Shown: piece by piece, positions 37,995-40,972 of the stretch
How the letters are laid out: each line of letters opens with the position of its first letter
Numbering within the stretch: the first letter of the stretch is position 1
Assembly (NCBI GenBank): GCA_027335685.1
Contig: DAHWHN010000055.1
Coordinates: 1 to 40,972 of the forward strand
Reading direction: 5' to 3'
Length of the DNA: 40,972 bases
DNA from: Acidimicrobiaceae bacterium
GTDB taxonomy: Bacteria > Actinomycetota > Acidimicrobiia > Acidimicrobiales > Bog-793
Position numbers and translations under genes: made by a program
The notes under the pieces: generated by a model
What the model was told of the DNA's origin: nothing
The model's database searches: none
What the model saw: only the letters and a program-made list of their open reading frames with translations

Positions 37995-38686
37995 GAACCC
38001 CCGAGACCCGGGACCTCGTCCTGCGCCTCGTCGTCGATGGCGACGACTGTTCCGCTCTCGTCGTCGATGGCGACGACTGTTCCGCTCTCGTCGTCGATGG
38101 CGACGACTGTTCCGCTCTCGTCGTCGGTGGCGACGACTGTTCCGCTCTCGTCGTCGGGCGGGAGCTGCTCGATCCCGACCTCGTCGAGCACCGCAGGCGA
38201 GACGACGATCGGCGCGCCGAGCGGCTGGCGCAGCGCGAGGGCGATGCCGTCCGAGGGCCGGCACGCGACGGTGCGGCTCCCCGACGGCCCCGAGACGACG
38301 AGCTCGGCGCTGAACGCGCTCTGGTGCACCTCGGTGATCCGGAGGTACTCGAGGGTGAGGCCGTGCACCGCGAGGATCGAGACGACGAGCTCGTGGGTGA
38401 GCGGCTTCGGTGTCGCGACGCCCTGCGCCGCGTAGGCGATGGCCACGCCCTCGGGCAGGCCGATCGGGATCTGGAGGAGCCGGCACGGTGGCGACACCTC
38501 CTCGAGCACGACGACGGGGTTCGTGCTCGGGAGCTCGACGAAGACGTCGACGAAACGGACCTGCTCGAACGTGCGGGGGACGTCGCGCAGCTCGCGCGGG
38601 GAGCCCGCGCCGGCCACGACGTCGTCTGGCTCCTCGGGGGTGCCAGGCTCCTCGGGGGTGCCGGGCTCCTCGGGGGTCGTGGTCAT
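37991..38686 (-). CDS. Bifunctional nuclease family (DUF151) protein with repetitive termini
   Basis: VAIAYAAQGVATPKPLTHELVVSILAVHGLTLEYLRITEVHQSAFSAELVV, RPSDGIALALRQPLGAPIVVSPAVLDEVGI. Confidence 0.88.
   Translation of the reverse strand: MTTTPEEPGTPEEPGTPEEPDDVVAGAGSPRELRDVPRTFEQVRFVDVFVELPSTNPVVVLEEVSPPCRLLQIPIGLPEGVAIAYAAQGVATPKPLTHELVVSILAVHGLTLEYLRITEVHQSAFSAELVVSGPSGSRTVACRPSDGIALALRQPLGAPIVVSPAVLDEVGIEQLPPDDESGTVVATDDESGTVVAIDDESGTVVAIDDESGTVVAIDDEAQDEVPGLGGS
38031..38150 (-). repeat. Four tandem copies of a 30-bp unit (tcgtcgatggcgacgactgttccgctctcg); encodes DDESGTVVAI/T x4
   Basis: Direct read; copies 1-3 identical, copy 4 (38121-38150) has one a-to-g change. Confidence 0.97.
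38628..38677 (-). repeat. About 2.8 tandem copies of an 18-bp unit (ggctcctcgggggtgcc[a/g]); encodes PEEPGT repeats
   Basis: Direct read at the DUF151 N-terminus. Confidence 0.9.
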
Positions 38687-39867
38687 CGGGACCGGAATCG
38701 TCGCATCTCGACATTCAACACGAGTCCGACCGCCGCGAAGAACACGATGATCGCCGAGCCGCCGTAGGAGATGAACGGCAGGGGGATGCCCGTCACGGGC
38801 ATCAGCCCGATGTTCATGCCGATGTTCTGGAACACCGAGAACACGACGAGCGCGAGCACACCCGTGCACAGCAGCCTGCCGAGGCCGTCCTTGGCAGACT
38901 GCACCGCTCGCAGGATGCGCAGGGACATGATCCCGAACAGCCCGATCAGCACGGCAGAGCCGATGAAGCCGAGCTGCTCGCCGACCGTCGCGAAGATGAA
39001 GTCCGTCGACTGCTCCGGCAGGTAGTTGAGCGTCGTGACGATCCCGCCGAACAGCCCAGTCCCCTTCAGGCCTCCGGCGCCGATCGCGATCTTCGCGACG
39101 TCCTCCTGGTAGTTCGCGCCGAGGGCGCCGGTGTTCGGATGAAGAAAGCTCGTGAGGCGCTGGATCTGGCTCTCGTGGATGAGGTGGACGTGCACCCCCA
39201 CGAAGAAGCCGAGGACGCCGAGGACCACGAGGAGCAGCAGGTAGCGGAGTCGGACACCGGCGACGACGAGCATCGTGAAGGTCACGACGATCATGACGAT
39301 CGCCGTGCCGAGGTCGGGCTGCTTGACCACGAGCAGGAACGGCACGCCGACGAGGACGAGCGCCGGGACGAGCCTCTTCGGCCCGAGGTCACCGCTGTGG
39401 TTGTTGAGGTAGACGGCGAGGACGCCGACGAGCCCGAGCGCCGCGAACTCCGAGGGTTGCAGCTGGAACGGCCCGAGGTTGATCCACCGCTGCGCGATGC
39501 CGGAGGCCGTCGCGCCAGTGCCGGCCGTCACGGACTTGCCGATCACGAAGACCGCGAGCAGCGAGAGCACGATCGCCCCGAAGATCACGTACGCCCACTG
39601 CTCGAGACGCCGGTAGTCGATGAAGGCCACGGCGGCCATGACGCCGACGCCGATGACCGAGAAGACGATCTGCCGCTTCAGGTAGTAGGTCGGCTCGAAT
39701 GTGTAGACCGTCTTCGTCGCGGAGTAGACGACGATCATGCCGAGCGCAGAGAGGGCGAGGGTCGACGCGAGAAGCACGACGTCGAGGTGACGGAGGGCCG
39801 CGAGCACGCCGCTCTCCTCGCGCCTCGACCGCACGCGCGCTCCCCTGCTGAGCAGGTGGGCAGCCAC
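38683..39867 (-). CDS. rodA: Rod shape-determining protein RodA (SEDS)
   Basis: VVYSATKTVYTFEPTYYLKRQI, FQLQPSEFAALGLVGVLAVYL, KQPDLGTAIVMIVVTFTMLVVAGVR, LPEQSTDFIFATVGEQLGFIGS, TGIPLPFISYGGSAII. Confidence 0.94.
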   Translation of the reverse strand: MAAHLLSRGARVRSRREESGVLAALRHLDVVLLASTLALSALGMIVVYSATKTVYTFEPTYYLKRQIVFSVIGVGVMAAVAFIDYRRLEQWAYVIFGAIVLSLLAVFVIGKSVTAGTGATASGIAQRWINLGPFQLQPSEFAALGLVGVLAVYLNNHSGDLGPKRLVPALVLVGVPFLLVVKQPDLGTAIVMIVVTFTMLVVAGVRLRYLLLLVVLGVLGFFVGVHVHLIHESQIQRLTSFLHPNTGALGANYQEDVAKIAIGAGGLKGTGLFGGIVTTLNYLPEQSTDFIFATVGEQLGFIGSAVLIGLFGIMSLRILRAVQSAKDGLGRLLCTGVLALVVFSVFQNIGMNIGLMPVTGIPLPFISYGGSAIIVFFAAVGLVLNVEMRRFRSR

Positions 39868-39873
39868 GACTCC

Positions 39874-40806
39874 CTAGCCTACCGGCGCCGGGCCCCCGGT
39901 GGCCCTGCGCGCCGCCGCGAAGAGCACCTCGAGCGGCGCGTCCTCGCCAGTCCACAGGACGAACTGACGTGCCGCCTGGTGCACGAGCATCCCGAGGCCG
40001 TTGCGCACCGTCGCCCCCCGGGCACGGGCCTCGTCGAGAAAGCGCGTGGTCGGCGGGACGTAGCGCATGTCGACGGCGACCTGGCCCGGTCCGAGCGCGG
40101 CGCCGGCCGTCGCCCCTCCCGGGGAGGAGACGATGTCGACCGGCGTCGCGTTGACGACGAGGTCGGCGTCGGCCACGTCCTCCAGCCCACCGACCCGTCC
40201 GACCCGACCGGCGAGCAGCGCTGCGCTCTCGGCCGAAGCGGGCGTCCTGTTCACGACGACGACGGACGACGCCTGGCGCTGTGCGAGGGCGAGGACGACG
40301 GCACGGGCAGCACCCCCGGCACCGAGCACGACGCAGCGCTTGCCCGCTACGTCGACGGCGAGCGCGTGCTCCAGGTCGTCGAGCAGGCCATCGCCGTCCG
40401 TCGAGTGCGCGACGGCGATGCCGGACCGCACGACGATCGTGTTCGCCGCGCCGAGGCGCTCCACCGTCTCGGAGCGCTGGTCCGCGGCGCGTGCCGCGGC
40501 CTGCTTGTGCGGCATCGTGACCGACAGGCCCTGGACGCCGAGCGCGACCGCCCCGCGCAGCGCCGCCGCCGCGTCCTGGGACGCGACCGGGAAGGCGACG
40601 TAGACCCAGTCCAGACCGAGGGCCGCGAACGCGGCATTGTGCAGCGCCGGCGAGAGCGAGTGCCGGACGGGATCGCCGATCACGCCGGCGACGAGGGTGC
40701 GCGCGCTGATCGAGCCGCCCCCGAGACCGGCGGCTGCAACACTGTCGCCCCCCGCGGCTGCAACACGTCCGAGCGCGCCGGCGGTCGAGTCGGACCGCTC
40801 GCTCAC
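39874..40806 (-). CDS. aroE: Shikimate dehydrogenase
   Basis: VIGDPVRHSLSPALHNAAFAALGLDWVYVAF, SVTMPHKQAA, VLGAGGAARAVVLAL, VNATPVD. Confidence 0.96.
   Translation of the reverse strand: MSERSDSTAGALGRVAAAGGDSVAAAGLGGGSISARTLVAGVIGDPVRHSLSPALHNAAFAALGLDWVYVAFPVASQDAAAALRGAVALGVQGLSVTMPHKQAAARAADQRSETVERLGAANTIVVRSGIAVAHSTDGDGLLDDLEHALAVDVAGKRCVVLGAGGAARAVVLALAQRQASSVVVVNRTPASAESAALLAGRVGRVGGLEDVADADLVVNATPVDIVSSPGGATAGAALGPGQVAVDMRYVPPTTRFLDEARARGATVRNGLGMLVHQAARQFVLWTGEDAPLEVLFAAARRATGGPAPVG
39876..39881 (-). promoter_or_regulatory. -10 TAGGCT, 8 nt upstream of the rodA GTG, overlapping the last codons/stop of aroE
   Basis: Reverse complement of agccta 39876-39881. Confidence 0.35.
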
Positions 40807-40972
40807 GGTCGCTCCCGTTGCGCGTCGAGCCAACCCTGCAAGAGCACCGACGCAGCCGCGTCGTCGACCACAGGACGGCGGCGCGCCCGGCTCGACCCGT
40901 ACGCCGAGGCGCGCCTCGCCCCCCGGCCTCCCCGGCGGACGGCGTCGGCGAGCGCGACCGCCTCGATCCGCC
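40803..40972 (-). CDS. ruvX: Putative Holliday junction resolvase (RuvX/YqgF family), C-terminal fragment cut by the window edge
   Basis: Manual minus-strand translation ...SSRARRRPVVDDAAASVLLQGWLDAQRERP*, matching the RuvX C-terminus; GTGA overlap with aroE. Confidence 0.75.
   Translation of the reverse strand, partial: RIEAVALADAVRRGGRGARRASAYGSSRARRRPVVDDAAASVLLQGWLDAQRERP

Noticed and set aside
38031-38150. Possible CRISPR array
   Set aside because: Copies are directly abutting with no unique spacers and lie in frame inside a CDS; no cas genes in the window.
38037-38435. Plus-strand 132-aa ORF with MATTVPLSSS repeats
   Set aside because: Antisense shadow of the DUF151 repeat tract; lacks any family motif beyond the repeat.
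36606-39867. Two SEDS genes as a tandem duplication
   Set aside because: Different orientation, divergent sequences and N-termini; more likely separate FtsW/RodA-type paralogues than a recent duplication.

Overview
High-GC actinobacterial (probably Acidimicrobiia-like; inference) core-genome window. The minus strand starts with the 5' part of a 16S rRNA gene and its promoter/leader. It is followed by a compact biosynthetic supercluster, listed in transcription order on the minus strand: hisD-C-B-H-A-F / groES-like-hisI-trpE-ygfZ / trpC-F-B-A / argC-J-B-D-F-R-H / mpg. A two-component system is inserted on the plus strand between ygfZ and trpC. The right half holds nth, mshD-rlmN, a small membrane protein, menG-menF, a GT2 polyprenol-phosphate mannosyltransferase, an AI-2E/PerM-family protein, a LPG-synthase-type flippase, ppk-ppx, two SEDS genes (ftsW/rodA), a DUF151 bifunctional nuclease, aroE and the 3' end of ruvX. 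I found no mobile element, CRISPR array, prophage or defence system, and no clearly new multi-gene system. The most interesting signals are regulatory or architectural. (i) A -10-like hexamer lies at a near-fixed 6-8 nt upstream of almost every operon-first start codon, implying pervasive leaderless transcription. (ii) A perfect 16-bp palindrome lies between the back-to-back ppk and ftsW promoters. (iii) In-frame minisatellites occur in or near several housekeeping proteins. (iv) A GroES-like gene heads a hisI-trpE-ygfZ operon. (v) A dedicated trpF coexists with a HisA-type (not PriA-type) hisA. (vi) argG is absent from its usual place between argR and argH. All calls are made by eye from translations; no database search was run.
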